Below, one piece after another: positions 8,090 through 16,341 of a stretch of 64,000 nucleotides of DNA. Position 1 is the stretch's first letter. The number at the start of each line of letters is the position of its first letter. Source of the stretch: HK1 sp965202735 (GTDB lineage: Bacteria; Pseudomonadota; Gammaproteobacteria; HK1); contig OZ241844.1 in assembly GCA_965202735.1 (NCBI GenBank), positions 930,001 to 994,000 of the forward strand, written 5' to 3'. The translations under genes were made by a program, and so were the position numbers. The notes under the pieces were generated by a model, which did no database searches, was not told the origin of the DNA, and saw only the letters and a program-made list of their open reading frames with translations.

Positions 8090-8150
8090 CGGTGACCACT
8101 TACCGTGAAATCGGTGATCACGTTGACAGCGGAACGGGTGATCACTTTCC
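8090..8150. repeat. Three GGTGAYCACKTT units, probable transposon-end debris
   Basis: GGTGACCACTTA, GGTGATCACGTT and GGTGATCACTTT occur at ~24-base spacing, separated by GTGAAATC- and GCGGAAC-type spacers. Such multiple short repeats resemble transposase-binding ends of insertion sequences. No intact element is attached; the decayed transposase at 8216 follows. Confidence 0.4.
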
Positions 8151-8215
8151 CTGGATTGCACATGGAGGCTCCCGATGACACCGCTTCCCGAGCTATCCGA
8201 CCTCAGCCGCAGACG

Positions 8216-8888
8216 CCACAACATCCAGGACCAGCTTGCTCGCCCGCGCGCTGTTCGAGGTCAGCGCCCAGATGTGGGACATCCAACTCAAGGCCGTCAC
8301 GGCAAAAGTCTCGTCGCGACGGTCGAGCCGGAGCTCGGCCGCGAGCTCGCCGACGAAGCCGAGCGGCTGATCGGCGCGGGCGTGCTCGATGACTTCCAGG
8401 CGCTCGAGACCGAAGCGCGGCGGGTGGCGTTGCAGCTCATGGACCAAGCCGTCGCCCGCGGGCTCAATGCCGACCATTCCGACGACCAGGGTCCGCACCT
8501 GTCGTGCACGTGCGGCGGCGAGGCGCGCTTCACCGGGTGTAGGCCCAAGACCTTTACCACCACTCGGCCGTGTGACGCTGGAGCGCGCGTGGTATCACTG
8601 TGACGGTTGCCACAACGGCTTCAGCCCGTGCGACCGCTCTCTGGGCATGGAGCACACCTTCCTCTCGCCGGCGGCGCTACGCATGATCAGCATCGCCGCC
8701 GCCAGGACCAGCTTCGAGGGCTCCAGCGCGCTGTTGCGCGAACGTGGCCGGCCTCGGCGTCGCGCCGAAGACGGTGGAGCGCCACGCCGAGGCGCTCGGA
8801 CGTGAGATCGCAGGCGACGAATGCCGCGTCATCGAACCCGAACCGTCCGACGCCCCCACGGTCTATCTCGGTCTCGACGGCACCGGTG
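8216..8888 (+). pseudogene. Decayed ISKra4-type transposase, N-terminal half in three frames
   Basis: Pieces of one transposase can be joined only by frameshifts: LGRELADEAERLIGAGVLDD and ALQLMDQAVARGLNADHSDD with the CTCGGEARFTG metal-binding-like segment, then (shift near 8565) TLERAWYHCDGCHNGFSPCD and LGMEHTFLSPAALRMISIAA, then (shift near 8745) VAPKTVERHAEALGREIAGD and PTVYLGLDGTGV. Homology stops at about 8888, where the tail of an antitoxin gene on the other strand begins. The C-terminal half is missing. This is a different subgroup from the ISKra4 element at 1.6 kb. Confidence 0.75.
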
Positions 8889-9176
8889 TCATCGGGAGCG
8901 TTCTGCCCGGGCGGCCGCGATTTCCCGGTCGACGTCGTCGATCGACATGCGATCGGTTCCGGCCTTGAGGGAGGCTTGCTGCATGGCGGACGCGGAGGCC
9001 TGTGCGCGGGCGCGCCTGACCGCACTCAACGATTCTTCCAGGGATTCCTCCGACGTCGCCGAAAGCAGGGCGACAGGTTTTCCATTGGAGATGACCACCA
9101 GCTCCTTCTCCTCGGCGAGCGCCTTCCAGAGTGATGCGGACTGCCCTCCCAGCTCGCGAACACTGACGAATCTCAT
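8889..9176 (-). CDS. Phd/YefM-family antitoxin without a partner toxin
   Basis: 95-residue protein starting MRFVSVRELGGQSASLWKAL with EEKELVVISNGKPVALLSAT, the typical Phd/YefM DNA-binding and dimerisation fold. Such proteins repress their own operon and neutralise a toxin, usually a PIN or RelE-type RNase encoded just downstream. Here the downstream position is occupied by the broken transposase, and no toxin frame is present, so the pair appears to have been split by the transposon event. The TGA stop falls at the junction. The ORF extends upstream in frame through a dehydrogenase gene on the other strand, which is a shadow; the ATG at 9174-9176 is used. Confidence 0.8.
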   Translation of the reverse strand: MRFVSVRELGGQSASLWKALAEEKELVVISNGKPVALLSATSEESLEESLSAVRRARAQASASAMQQASLKAGTDRMSIDDVDREIAAARAERSR

Positions 9177-9197
9177 GGTTGCGGACTCGCTCTGCTG

Positions 9198-9221
9198 TGT
9201 ACGCGATAGTGTATGCGATGG
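9198..9221. promoter_or_regulatory. Tandem 12-bp repeat, candidate antitoxin operator
   Basis: TGTACGCGATAG is followed immediately by TGTATGCGATGG, 22 bases upstream of the Phd/YefM start and between it and the divergent dehydrogenase gene. Autoregulating antitoxins bind paired short sites in this position, so it is a reasonable operator. No experiment or conservation data are available from the sequence. Confidence 0.4.
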
Positions 9222-9308
9222 CGGCTCACTATCAGGGGCCAATCCCCGGGATAGAATCCGGGACCGGGACGCCTTCCCGCCCCGGCGCCACCGGCAAGAG
9301 CCACCCTC

Positions 9309-10499
9309 ATGAGCTTCACGATCGATCCGCGGACCCTGACCGGCGACTGGAACTACCCTACCCCGATCCGCTTCGGTCCCGGGCGGGTTCGCGAGCTTGC
9401 GCGGATGTGCGCCGAGCTCGGAATCCGGCGTCCGCTCCTGGTCACGGACCCGGGACTCGCCTCGATGCCGATGGTGGCGGACGCGGCGCACTCGTGCCGC
9501 GACGCAGGCCTGGCCTGCGAGGTCTTCGCCGACGTGCGGGGGAATCCGGTGGAGGCGAACGTGGCCGAAGGCGTACGGGCCTTCCGCGACGGCGGCCATG
9601 ACGGGGTGATCGGATTCGGCGGCGGAAGCGCCCTCGACACTGCGAAGGCGGTGGCGCTGATGTCCGGTCAGAACCGTCCGCTCTGGGACTTCGAGGACCG
9701 GGAGGACTGGTGGACCCGCGCCGACGCCGGCGGGATCGCTCCGGTGGTCGCGGTGCCGACGACCTCCGGCACCGGGTCCGAGGTCGGGCGTGCGTCGGTG
9801 ATCACCGACGTGCGGGACCACACCAAGAAGATCATCTTTCATCCCGGGATGCTGCCGGTGGCGGTGATCGCCGACCCCGAGCTCACCATGGGGCTGCCGG
9901 CTCCGATCACCGCCGCGGTGGGGATGGACGCCCTCTCCCACAATCTGGAGGCATGGTGCTCGCCGGTCTTCCACCCGATGGCGCAGGGGATCGCGCTCGA
10001 AGGCATGCGTCTCGTGAAGGAGTGGCTCCCGGCGGCCTGCGAGGACGGCGCCGACCTCGCCGCCCGGGCCTGCATGCAGGTGGCCTCCACCATGGGGGCG
10101 ACCGCGTTCCAGAAGGGGCTGGGCGCGATGCACTCCATGAGCCATCCGTGCGGCGCCGTGTACGACACTCACCACGGGCTCACCAACGCGGTGGTAATGC
10201 CCTACGTGCTGGAGTTCAACCGCCCGGCCATCGAGGAGAAGATGATCGCCCTCGCGCGCTACCTGGGTCTCGGGGAGGCGAGCTTCGCCGGCGTGGTGCG
10301 CTGGATACTGGGTCTTCGCGAGCGCATCGGCATTCCCCGCACCCTCACCGGCATCGGCGTCCCCTCCGAAGCGGCGGCGCGGCTGGCTCCCATGGCGCTG
10401 GTCGACCCCTCCTCGGCGACCAATCCGGTGCACCTGACCATCACGGCCCTGGAGTCGCTCTTCGAGAACGCGCTGGAAGGCAGGCTCGAAACCGGCTGA
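9309..10499 (+). CDS. Iron-containing alcohol dehydrogenase
   Basis: 396 residues, the normal length for the family. NAD(P)+-dependent oxidation of an alcohol or reduction of an aldehyde with a bound Fe2+ or Zn2+. The dinucleotide site is GVIGFGGGSALDTAKAVAL (about 99-117). Metal ligands are Asp in AVIADPELT and His residues in GMDALSHNLEAW, HSMSHPCGAVYDTHHG. The AVPTTSGTGSEVG nucleotide-binding motif is present. Substrate cannot be read from the sequence. It is divergent from the antitoxin gene; the 132-base gap holds the tandem repeat at 9198. The next gene is 375 bases away, so it is probably monocistronic. Confidence 0.93.
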   Translation: MSFTIDPRTLTGDWNYPTPIRFGPGRVRELARMCAELGIRRPLLVTDPGLASMPMVADAAHSCRDAGLACEVFADVRGNPVEANVAEGVRAFRDGGHDGVIGFGGGSALDTAKAVALMSGQNRPLWDFEDREDWWTRADAGGIAPVVAVPTTSGTGSEVGRASVITDVRDHTKKIIFHPGMLPVAVIADPELTMGLPAPITAAVGMDALSHNLEAWCSPVFHPMAQGIALEGMRLVKEWLPAACEDGADLAARACMQVASTMGATAFQKGLGAMHSMSHPCGAVYDTHHGLTNAVVMPYVLEFNRPAIEEKMIALARYLGLGEASFAGVVRWILGLRERIGIPRTLTGIGVPSEAAARLAPMALVDPSSATNPVHLTITALESLFENALEGRLETG

Positions 10500-10677
10500 C
10501 TGCGTTCAGGCGAAGCATCCGCGCCCTCGCGCAGGGTGATGGCGGATTGCTCCCTCCCCGCCGTACCGGCCTGCCGTTCCGCCTGCATCTGCCGGGACAC
10601 ATGCGCGCCATGCCGGCGGGGCGGCCGCCCTCGCCTGCGGCCTCCGGGAACGGCGCCCATGGCTTCGTCAACTCCCC

Positions 10678-10830
10678 GGTTCCCATGTAGAATTTCATAC
10701 GATGCCGTTCGGCGGCCACGAACGCAGCGGCCTCGGCCGCGAGCTCGGGCAGCGGGCGATCTCTGGAGTACATGCAGACCGGGAGCGTGCGGGTCTCGAC
10801 CGCGGAGGAGATGGCGAGCCCCGTCGTCAT
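10678..10830 (-). pseudogene. Possible relic of an enolase-superfamily (mandelate racemase-like) gene
   Basis: In the 375-base gap between the dehydrogenase and the response regulator, the minus strand reads ETRTLPVCMYSRDRPLPELA, EAAAFVAAERHRMKFYMGT. This resembles the barrel entry strand of mandelate racemase/muconate lactonising enzymes (vYas..-RdRpl-eElaaEAa-fva-G-r-mK), including the K-x-x-x strand. Nothing else of that fold surrounds it, so if real it is only a fragment. The rest of the gap (10500-10677 and 10831-10874) holds nothing I recognise. Confidence 0.3.
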
Positions 10831-10874
10831 CGGCTGAGCGGGGGGATCGGCCGGCGTCGCCCCGGACACGGACC

Positions 10875-11648
10875 ATGACCACCCGCCGCGCCCTCATCGT
10901 AGAGGACAACCACGAGATCTCCGCGCTGGTCAGGCTGCACCTGCTCGACGTCCAGTGCGAGGCCGACGTCGCCGCGGACGGGAAGCGCGGCCTGGAGCTC
11001 GCCTCCGCCCGCCGCTATGACCTGGTGGTGCTCGATCTGATGCTCCCGGAGATGGACGGCCTCGATCTGTGCCGGGAGATCCGGGCCCTTCCGGGCTACG
11101 TCCCCATCCTGATGCTGACCGCGAAGTCGACCGAGCTCGACCGGGTGCTGGGTCTGGAGATGGGCGCCGACGACTACCTCGTCAAGCCGTTCAGCGTGCG
11201 CGAGCTCCAGGCGCGGGTGAAGGCGCTGTTCCGGCGCGTCGAAGCCCTCTCGTCTCCGGCGGACGCGGCCGGCGACGACGAGACGATCGAGCACGGCGCG
11301 CTCACGATCGAGACCGGCAAGCGGCGTGTCGCCGTCGGCGGGCGCGAGGTCATCCTCACCGCCCGGGAGTTCGATCTGCTGCTGCACTTCGCGCGCCACC
11401 CGGGACAGGTGTTCAACCGCGCGCGGCTGCTCGACCGGGTCTGGGGCTACAACCACGAGGGGTACGAGCACACCGTGAACTCGCACATCAACCGCCTGCG
11501 GGCGAAGATCGAGCGCGACCCTTCAGCCCCGGAGTACATCCTCACGGTATGGGGCGTGGGGTACAAGCTCTCCGACCGTTTCGACGCCGGCCCCGACGCC
11601 AACGCCGACGCCGGCGAGGCGGCCGGGCATCCCGGGGAACGCACCTGA
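10875..11648 (+). CDS. OmpR/PhoB-family response regulator
   Basis: 257 residues. Receiver domain (1-120) with the acidic pair in LIVEDN, phospho-acceptor Asp in DLVVLDLMLPEMDG and the Lys in ADDYLVKPFS; then a winged-helix DNA-binding domain (about 140-240) ending EYILTVWGVGYKLSD. Start chosen at ATG 10875 (MTTRRALIVEDN); the longer frame upstream has no conserved sequence. Its partner histidine kinase follows after 158 bases containing a direct repeat. The last ~17 residues are a low-complexity Ala/Asp/Gly tail. The regulated genes are not evident. Confidence 0.94.
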   Translation: MTTRRALIVEDNHEISALVRLHLLDVQCEADVAADGKRGLELASARRYDLVVLDLMLPEMDGLDLCREIRALPGYVPILMLTAKSTELDRVLGLEMGADDYLVKPFSVRELQARVKALFRRVEALSSPADAAGDDETIEHGALTIETGKRRVAVGGREVILTAREFDLLLHFARHPGQVFNRARLLDRVWGYNHEGYEHTVNSHINRLRAKIERDPSAPEYILTVWGVGYKLSDRFDAGPDANADAGEAAGHPGERT

Positions 11649-11660
11649 GAGGGTTTCGGG

Positions 11661-11749
11661 CACCACGACCCCACTCGCGGGGGACGGCCGGTACGAGGTT
11701 TGCGCAGGCGACGACGAGCCGCACCACGACCCCGCTCGCGGGGGACGGC
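11661..11749. repeat. 29-bp direct repeat between response regulator and kinase
   Basis: CACCACGACCCCRCTCGCGG followed by GGGACGGCC occurs at 11661 and again at 11721, 60 bases apart. Neither copy lies in a frame continuing the flanking genes. The role is unknown; it could reflect a local duplication. Confidence 0.6.
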
Positions 11750-11806
11750 CACCCCGGGGGCGACGGACCTCCGCTGCGCCCCGAGAGGACATCGAGCGCC
11801 ACGACC

Positions 11807-13309
11807 ATGATTCGCACCCTCTACGGCAGGCTCTCGGTCGCGCTGGTGGCGACCGTGCTCGCGATCGCCACCCTCTATGCGGCCCTGACCCTGTTCGCGA
11901 CGCGGCACCATCTGCAGGTGACCGAGCAACGCCTCAACCGCGATCTCGCCCGCGATCTGGTGGCGGACCGCAATCTCGTCGAGGAGGGGCGCATCAACGA
12001 GCCGGCGCTCAGGGAGATGTTTCACGACTACATGACAATCAACCCGAGCATTGAGATTTATCTAATTGATTTGAAAGGAAACATATTATCCTTCTCCGCC
12101 GATCCGGACATTGTCAAGCGCAAGCGGGTTTCGCTCGGTCCGGTGCGTGCGTTCCTGTCGGGCGATGACGCCTATCCCCTTCTCGGCGACGATCCGCGCA
12201 GCCACGACAGGCAGAAGGCGTTCTCCGTCACCCCGGTGCCGAGCGACGAGGATCCGGAGGGCTACCTCTACGTGGTGCTCCGGGGAGAGCGGGTCGACTC
12301 CATCGCGGCGCTGCTGCACACGAGCTTCATCACGCGCTACAGCGGCCTCGCCCTGATCGTGAGCGTCGTGGCGGGCTCGCTGGCCGGGCTCGTGGTGCTG
12401 CGGGCGATGACCCGCAGGCTGCGGCGTCTGACCGACCACATCCACCGGTTCCGCACGGGGGGGTTCCGCGCGTTCGAGCCGTTTGCGACCTCGGCCGCGG
12501 GCCGCGGCAACGGAGACGAAATCGCCCAGCTCGGGCGCGCGTACGACGAGATGGCGGCCCGCATCGGGGAGCAACTGGACGCCCTGGAGAGGACGGATGC
12601 CCTGCGCCGCGAGATGGTCGCCCACGTCTCGCACGACCTGCGCACCCCGCTCGCCACGCTGCACGGCTGCATCGAGACGCTGAAGCTCAAGGACGCGGAG
12701 CTGGAGCCGGCGGAGCGGGAACGCTATCTGGCGGTGGCGCTGGACCAGAGCGAGCGGCTGCGCCGCCTCGTCGGAGACCTGTTCGAGCTCGCGAAGCTCG
12801 ATGCGTACGAACAGGCGCCGGTGCGCGAGCCGGTCTCGCTCGCCGAGCTCGTCAGCGACATCGCGCAGAAGTTCCAGCTCGAGGCGCAGCGCAACGGCTC
12901 GACCATCGAGATCGACGCCGGCGAGGGACTGCCGATGGTCAGCGCGGACATCGCCCTCGTCGAGCGGGTGTTCGAGAACCTGATCGACAACGCGCTCTCC
13001 CACTCGCCGGACGGTGGCGAAGTCCGCATACCGCTCGCCCGCGCCGGGAGCTCGGTGCGGGTGACCGTCGCCGACAGCGGACCGGGCATCGCCCCCGAGC
13101 ACCTCCCCCGCGTATTCGATCGCTTCTACCAGGCCGCGAACCCTCACCGGGGCAGCGCGCACGCCGGGCTCGGCCTGGCGATCGCGAAACGCATCGTGGA
13201 GCTTCACGGCGCCCGGCTCTCGGTCGAGAGCACCCTGGGCCGGGGCGCCGCGTTCAGCTTCGAGCTTCCGGCCTGCGCTCCGGCCGGGCGGCTCGCATCC
13301 GGCGCCTGA
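11807..13309 (+). CDS. Sensor histidine kinase, membrane-bound
   Basis: 500 residues, partner of the upstream regulator. TM1 is at about 10-31 (VALVATVLAIATLYAAL), a ~150-residue periplasmic sensor follows, TM2 is near 183-205 (LALIVSVVAGSLAGLVVL), then HAMP, HisKA with HVSHDLRTPLATL (phospho-His 276), and HATPase with N box ENLIDNALSHS, G1 VADSGPGIAPEH, F box VFDRFYQ and G2 GLGLAIAKR. Start ATG 11807; the in-frame extension upstream is not conserved. A patch at 12035-12090 uses AT-rich codons (ATT, TAT, CTA, TTG, AAA, ATA, TTA) unlike the rest of the gene. Confidence 0.94.
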   Translation: MIRTLYGRLSVALVATVLAIATLYAALTLFATRHHLQVTEQRLNRDLARDLVADRNLVEEGRINEPALREMFHDYMTINPSIEIYLIDLKGNILSFSADPDIVKRKRVSLGPVRAFLSGDDAYPLLGDDPRSHDRQKAFSVTPVPSDEDPEGYLYVVLRGERVDSIAALLHTSFITRYSGLALIVSVVAGSLAGLVVLRAMTRRLRRLTDHIHRFRTGGFRAFEPFATSAAGRGNGDEIAQLGRAYDEMAARIGEQLDALERTDALRREMVAHVSHDLRTPLATLHGCIETLKLKDAELEPAERERYLAVALDQSERLRRLVGDLFELAKLDAYEQAPVREPVSLAELVSDIAQKFQLEAQRNGSTIEIDAGEGLPMVSADIALVERVFENLIDNALSHSPDGGEVRIPLARAGSSVRVTVADSGPGIAPEHLPRVFDRFYQAANPHRGSAHAGLGLAIAKRIVELHGARLSVESTLGRGAAFSFELPACAPAGRLASGA

Positions 13310-13440
13310 CGAGGAGGGCTGCGGGCCGATGCCTGCGACCGGCGCCGGCCCCGGCGCATACCCGCCCACGACGGGTGTTTCGCCAACCGGACTTGTAGCG
13401 CATGATCCGCGTCCCGGAATCATGACGTGCCGACGATCCG

Positions 13441-14469
13441 ATGGAGGTTTCCGTGCAGACCGTCGACCTGAGAAGCGACACCGTCACCCGCCCCACTCCG
13501 GCCATGCGCGCCGCGATGGCGGACGCGGAGGTCGGCGACGATGTCTTCGGCGAGGACCCGACCGTCAACCGGCTGGAGGCGATGGCCGCGGAGCGGTTCG
13601 GCCACGAGTCGGCGCTCCTGGTCGCGAGCGGCACCCAGGGAAACCTCCTCGCGCTGCTGACCCACTGCGGGCGCGGCGACGAGTACCTCTGCGGCCAGGA
13701 GGCCCACAACTACCGCACCGAGGGCGGCGGCGCGGCGGCCCTCGGCGGAATCCAGCCGCAGCCGATCGAAGTGGAGGCGGACGGCACCCTCGACCTCGAG
13801 CGGGTCGCGGCCGCGATCAAGCCCGACGACTTCCACTACGCCCGCACCCGCCTCCTGAGCCTGGAGAACACGATCTCGGGCAAGGTGCTGCCGCTCGACT
13901 ACATGCGCGCGGCCCGTACCCTGTGCGACCGTCACCGCCTCGCCCTGCACCTCGACGGAGCGCGGGTATGCAACGCCGCGGTGGCGCTCGGGGTCGAGCC
14001 CGCCGCGATCACGTCGCTCTTCGACAGCGTGTCGATCTGCCTGTCCAAGGGGCTCGGCGCCCCGGCCGGCACCCTCCTCGCCGGCTCGCGGGAGTTCGTC
14101 GCGGAAGCGAGGCGCTGGCGCAAGGTGGTCGGCGGCGGGATGCGCCAGGCCGGGTTCATCGCGGCGGCGGGGATCCACGCCCTCGACCACCACGTCGAGC
14201 GGCTCGAAACCGATCACGCCAACGCCCGGCGGCTGGCCGACGGCCTGGCGCCGGTCGACGGCATCGACGTCGGCCACAATGCGGTGCATACCAACATGGT
14301 GTTCGTGAAGACGGCGCCCGACCGGACCGAGGACTTCGCCGCGCACTGCGAACGGCACGGAGTGCTCATCCGGGTGCGGAGCCCGAACCGCCTGGTCACG
14401 CATCTCGACATCGACTCCGACGGGATCGAGCACGCCGTCGGCGTCATGCGGAAGTTCTTCGACGCCTGA
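13441..14469 (+). CDS. ltaE: Low-specificity L-threonine aldolase
   Basis: 342 residues, typical length. PLP enzyme that splits L-threonine or L-allo-threonine to glycine and acetaldehyde. Opens with DLRSDTVTRPTPAMRAAM; VGDDVFGEDPTVNRLE and LVASGTQGNLLALL are family hallmarks; HLDGARVCNAAVALGV carries the Asp and Arg that hold PLP; the Schiff-base Lys is in SICLSKGLGAPAGTLL. The start is ATG 13441 (MEVSVQTV); GTG at 13453 is an alternative. Glycine and acetaldehyde production links it loosely to the one-carbon gene fhs and the alcohol dehydrogenase nearby, but no operon connects them. Confidence 0.95.
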   Translation: MEVSVQTVDLRSDTVTRPTPAMRAAMADAEVGDDVFGEDPTVNRLEAMAAERFGHESALLVASGTQGNLLALLTHCGRGDEYLCGQEAHNYRTEGGGAAALGGIQPQPIEVEADGTLDLERVAAAIKPDDFHYARTRLLSLENTISGKVLPLDYMRAARTLCDRHRLALHLDGARVCNAAVALGVEPAAITSLFDSVSICLSKGLGAPAGTLLAGSREFVAEARRWRKVVGGGMRQAGFIAAAGIHALDHHVERLETDHANARRLADGLAPVDGIDVGHNAVHTNMVFVKTAPDRTEDFAAHCERHGVLIRVRSPNRLVTHLDIDSDGIEHAVGVMRKFFDA

Positions 14470-14554
14470 GCCCGGGCGCCGCGCGAGCGGCGGCCGAAAC
14501 GCGACGCCCGCCCCGTCCCCGCCGGGAAGGGTCCACCGCTCGGAGAGAGCCGCC

Positions 14555-15385
14555 ATGTACAGGAAGCCCCGGCACTGGTCCGACCCCCGAAACAGGCTCT
14601 TCCCGCACCAGGTGGGCTTTACCGCGCCACCGCACGACTTCGATGCCGCGCCCACCGACTTCCTGCGCATGGCCCCGGAAGGGGTCGGCGTGCACGGGCG
14701 GATGCTGCACGTTCCGGGGTACGCCCACGAGCTCGCGCAGCGGGCCGACAGCTTCCACCTGCTCGAGGAGTTCGTCGAGTGCATGGCGAACAACGGCGCC
14801 GACGTGGCGGGGCAGGTCGGAACGAACTGGGTGCACTGCAACGGCACGACGCCGGAGGACATCCGCGCGTACTGCGCCCGGCTGAGCGAGACCTACGAGA
14901 CGCCGTTCCACATGGCCGGATACTGCCTCGTGGAGGGGCTGCGGGAGCTCGGGGCGGAGAAGGTCGCGCTCAACTCCGTCTACTACCGGCCCGACTGGCG
15001 CGACGGCATCGCGCGCTTCCTCCGGCAGGCGGGCTTCGACCTGCTCTACTGCGGCAACTTCGTCGATCTCGGCCTCTGCGACGCGCAGGAGACGGTCGAC
15101 GCCCAGCACTGGATCTTCCCCGGCGAGATGGCCGCGCAGTCGATGCTGCGCACTGCGGAGCGCGCTCCCGGGGCGGAGGCGATCGTCGTCAACGGCATGC
15201 CCAACTTCCGGCGCGCGGACGGGCTGCCGCAGCGGATCGCCTCTCTGGAGACCGGGCTCGAGGCCCTGGTCGGCATGCCCGTCGTCTCGTCCGACACCGC
15301 GCTCTACTGGCGCATCTTCAAGACCCTGGACCTTGCTCCGACGGGGGCGCACGGGAGGCTGCTCTCCACGCTCCCGGCGAGGTGA
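14555..15385 (+). CDS. Asp/Glu racemase-fold enzyme (maleate isomerase/arylmalonate decarboxylase-like)
   Basis: 276 residues. Members of this superfamily act on carboxylate substrates with one or two Cys as acid/base. Features: NWVHCNGTTPEDI (about 90-102) at the position of the first catalytic Cys; the second-Cys strand reads VVNGMPNFRR where CTNLR would be expected, so that Cys is absent; the C-terminal signature GLEALVGMPVVSSDTALYWR is well kept. A one-Cys active site is also found in arylmalonate decarboxylases, though with the other Cys retained. Substrate is unknown. The sulfotransferase gene starts 5 bases after the stop, so the two are probably co-transcribed; ltaE ends 85 bases upstream. 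Confidence 0.75.
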   Translation: MYRKPRHWSDPRNRLFPHQVGFTAPPHDFDAAPTDFLRMAPEGVGVHGRMLHVPGYAHELAQRADSFHLLEEFVECMANNGADVAGQVGTNWVHCNGTTPEDIRAYCARLSETYETPFHMAGYCLVEGLRELGAEKVALNSVYYRPDWRDGIARFLRQAGFDLLYCGNFVDLGLCDAQETVDAQHWIFPGEMAAQSMLRTAERAPGAEAIVVNGMPNFRRADGLPQRIASLETGLEALVGMPVVSSDTALYWRIFKTLDLAPTGAHGRLLSTLPAR

Positions 15386-15390
15386 CGGGC

Positions 15391-16176
15391 ATGCGCCGCA
15401 TACTCGCGCTGTGGGCCGTCCCGCGTTCCACCTCGACCGCGTTCGAGTGGATGATGCGCATGCGCGGCGACATGACCTGTTTCCACGAGCCGTTCGGCGA
15501 GGCCTGGTACCAGGGCGAGGAGCCGCTGTGGCCCCGGGTGCGGGCGGACAGCGTGCGCATCCCCGGACTGACGCTCGAGGGCGTGTGGGAGACGTTGCGC
15601 GCCGCGGCCGCGAAGGGGCCGGTGTTCTCGAAGGACTTCCCCCACTACGTCGCCCACATGTGGACCGAAGAACGCCTCGACATGTTCGACCACAGCTTTC
15701 TGGTCCGCGACCCCGCGAAGACCCTCTCGTCGATGTTCCGGCACTGGCCGGACTTTCATCCCGGGGAGGTGGGGGTCGTGGAGCAGCGGGAGCTCTTCGA
15801 CCGCATCGCGGACCGCAACGGCGCGGCGCCTCCGGTGCTCGACAGCGACGATCTGCTGGCCGACCCGGCCCGGATGGTGGAGGCGTACTGCGAGGCGGTC
15901 GGGGTCCGGTTCATCCCCGAGGCGCTGCGCTGGGAGCCCGGCCCCCGCGACGAGGTGGGCTGGTGGGACGGCGGGTCGTTTCACGAGAACCTGAGGAGCT
16001 CCGACGGCCTGAAGCCGCAGAGCACCCGGCACGTCGACATCGCGGAGGCGCCCGGCCGGGTCAGGGCCGCGTACGAGGCGGTCATCGCGCACTACGAGCA
16101 CATGCGCGCGCACCGGCTGCGGGCGCCCGCGGCGGCGAGCAGCGAGAGGGGCTCCGTGGCCGGTGATCCCGGATGA
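15391..16176 (+). CDS. Sulfotransferase-family protein
   Basis: 261 residues. The N-terminus MRRILALWAVPRSTSTAFEW holds the PAPS 5'-phosphate loop (P-R-S-x-S-T). SHSFLVRDPAKTLSSMFRHW-like sequence (F-L-V-R-D-P-A-K-T-L-S-S-M) is the 3'-phosphate site of cytosolic sulfotransferases. The family transfers sulfate from PAPS to small hydroxylated molecules; the acceptor here is unknown. Start ATG 15391, 5 bases after the stop of the racemase-fold gene. The conserved domain ends near residue 240, followed by an Ala/Ser-rich tail. Confidence 0.8.
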   Translation: MRRILALWAVPRSTSTAFEWMMRMRGDMTCFHEPFGEAWYQGEEPLWPRVRADSVRIPGLTLEGVWETLRAAAAKGPVFSKDFPHYVAHMWTEERLDMFDHSFLVRDPAKTLSSMFRHWPDFHPGEVGVVEQRELFDRIADRNGAAPPVLDSDDLLADPARMVEAYCEAVGVRFIPEALRWEPGPRDEVGWWDGGSFHENLRSSDGLKPQSTRHVDIAEAPGRVRAAYEAVIAHYEHMRAHRLRAPAAASSERGSVAGDPG

Positions 16177-16312
16177 CGAGAAGGAGCGGCCCGATGCATT
16201 CGACATGCCGCGCAGGCGCATGGACGACAGGATGCACCCTTTCTACGGCGGAGGGGATCGATCGCGGGGCTGGGAAGCCTGGGCGCCGGGCAGCGCTTGT
16301 TCCGGGCGCTGA
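16163..16312 (+). CDS. Short ORF, possible 5' fragment of a lost gene
   Basis: 49-residue frame from GTG 16163, overlapping the sulfotransferase stop: IPDDEKERPDAFDMPRRRMD, then DRMHPFYGGGDRSRGWEAW. The composition (acidic start, then Arg-rich and aromatic) is less random than the shadow frames, and the overlap suits translational coupling. It ends just before the AAA-ATPase island begins, so it could be a gene start truncated by that insertion. No family is recognised and it may be spurious. Confidence 0.25.
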   Translation: MIPDDEKERPDAFDMPRRRMDDRMHPFYGGGDRSRGWEAWAPGSACSGR

Positions 16313-16341
16313 CACACGGACAGGCCGATGGCGCCGGAACG

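Noticed and set aside
8889..10433. 514-codon minus-strand frame containing the antitoxin
   Set aside because: Everything upstream of 9176 is antisense to the alcohol dehydrogenase gene.
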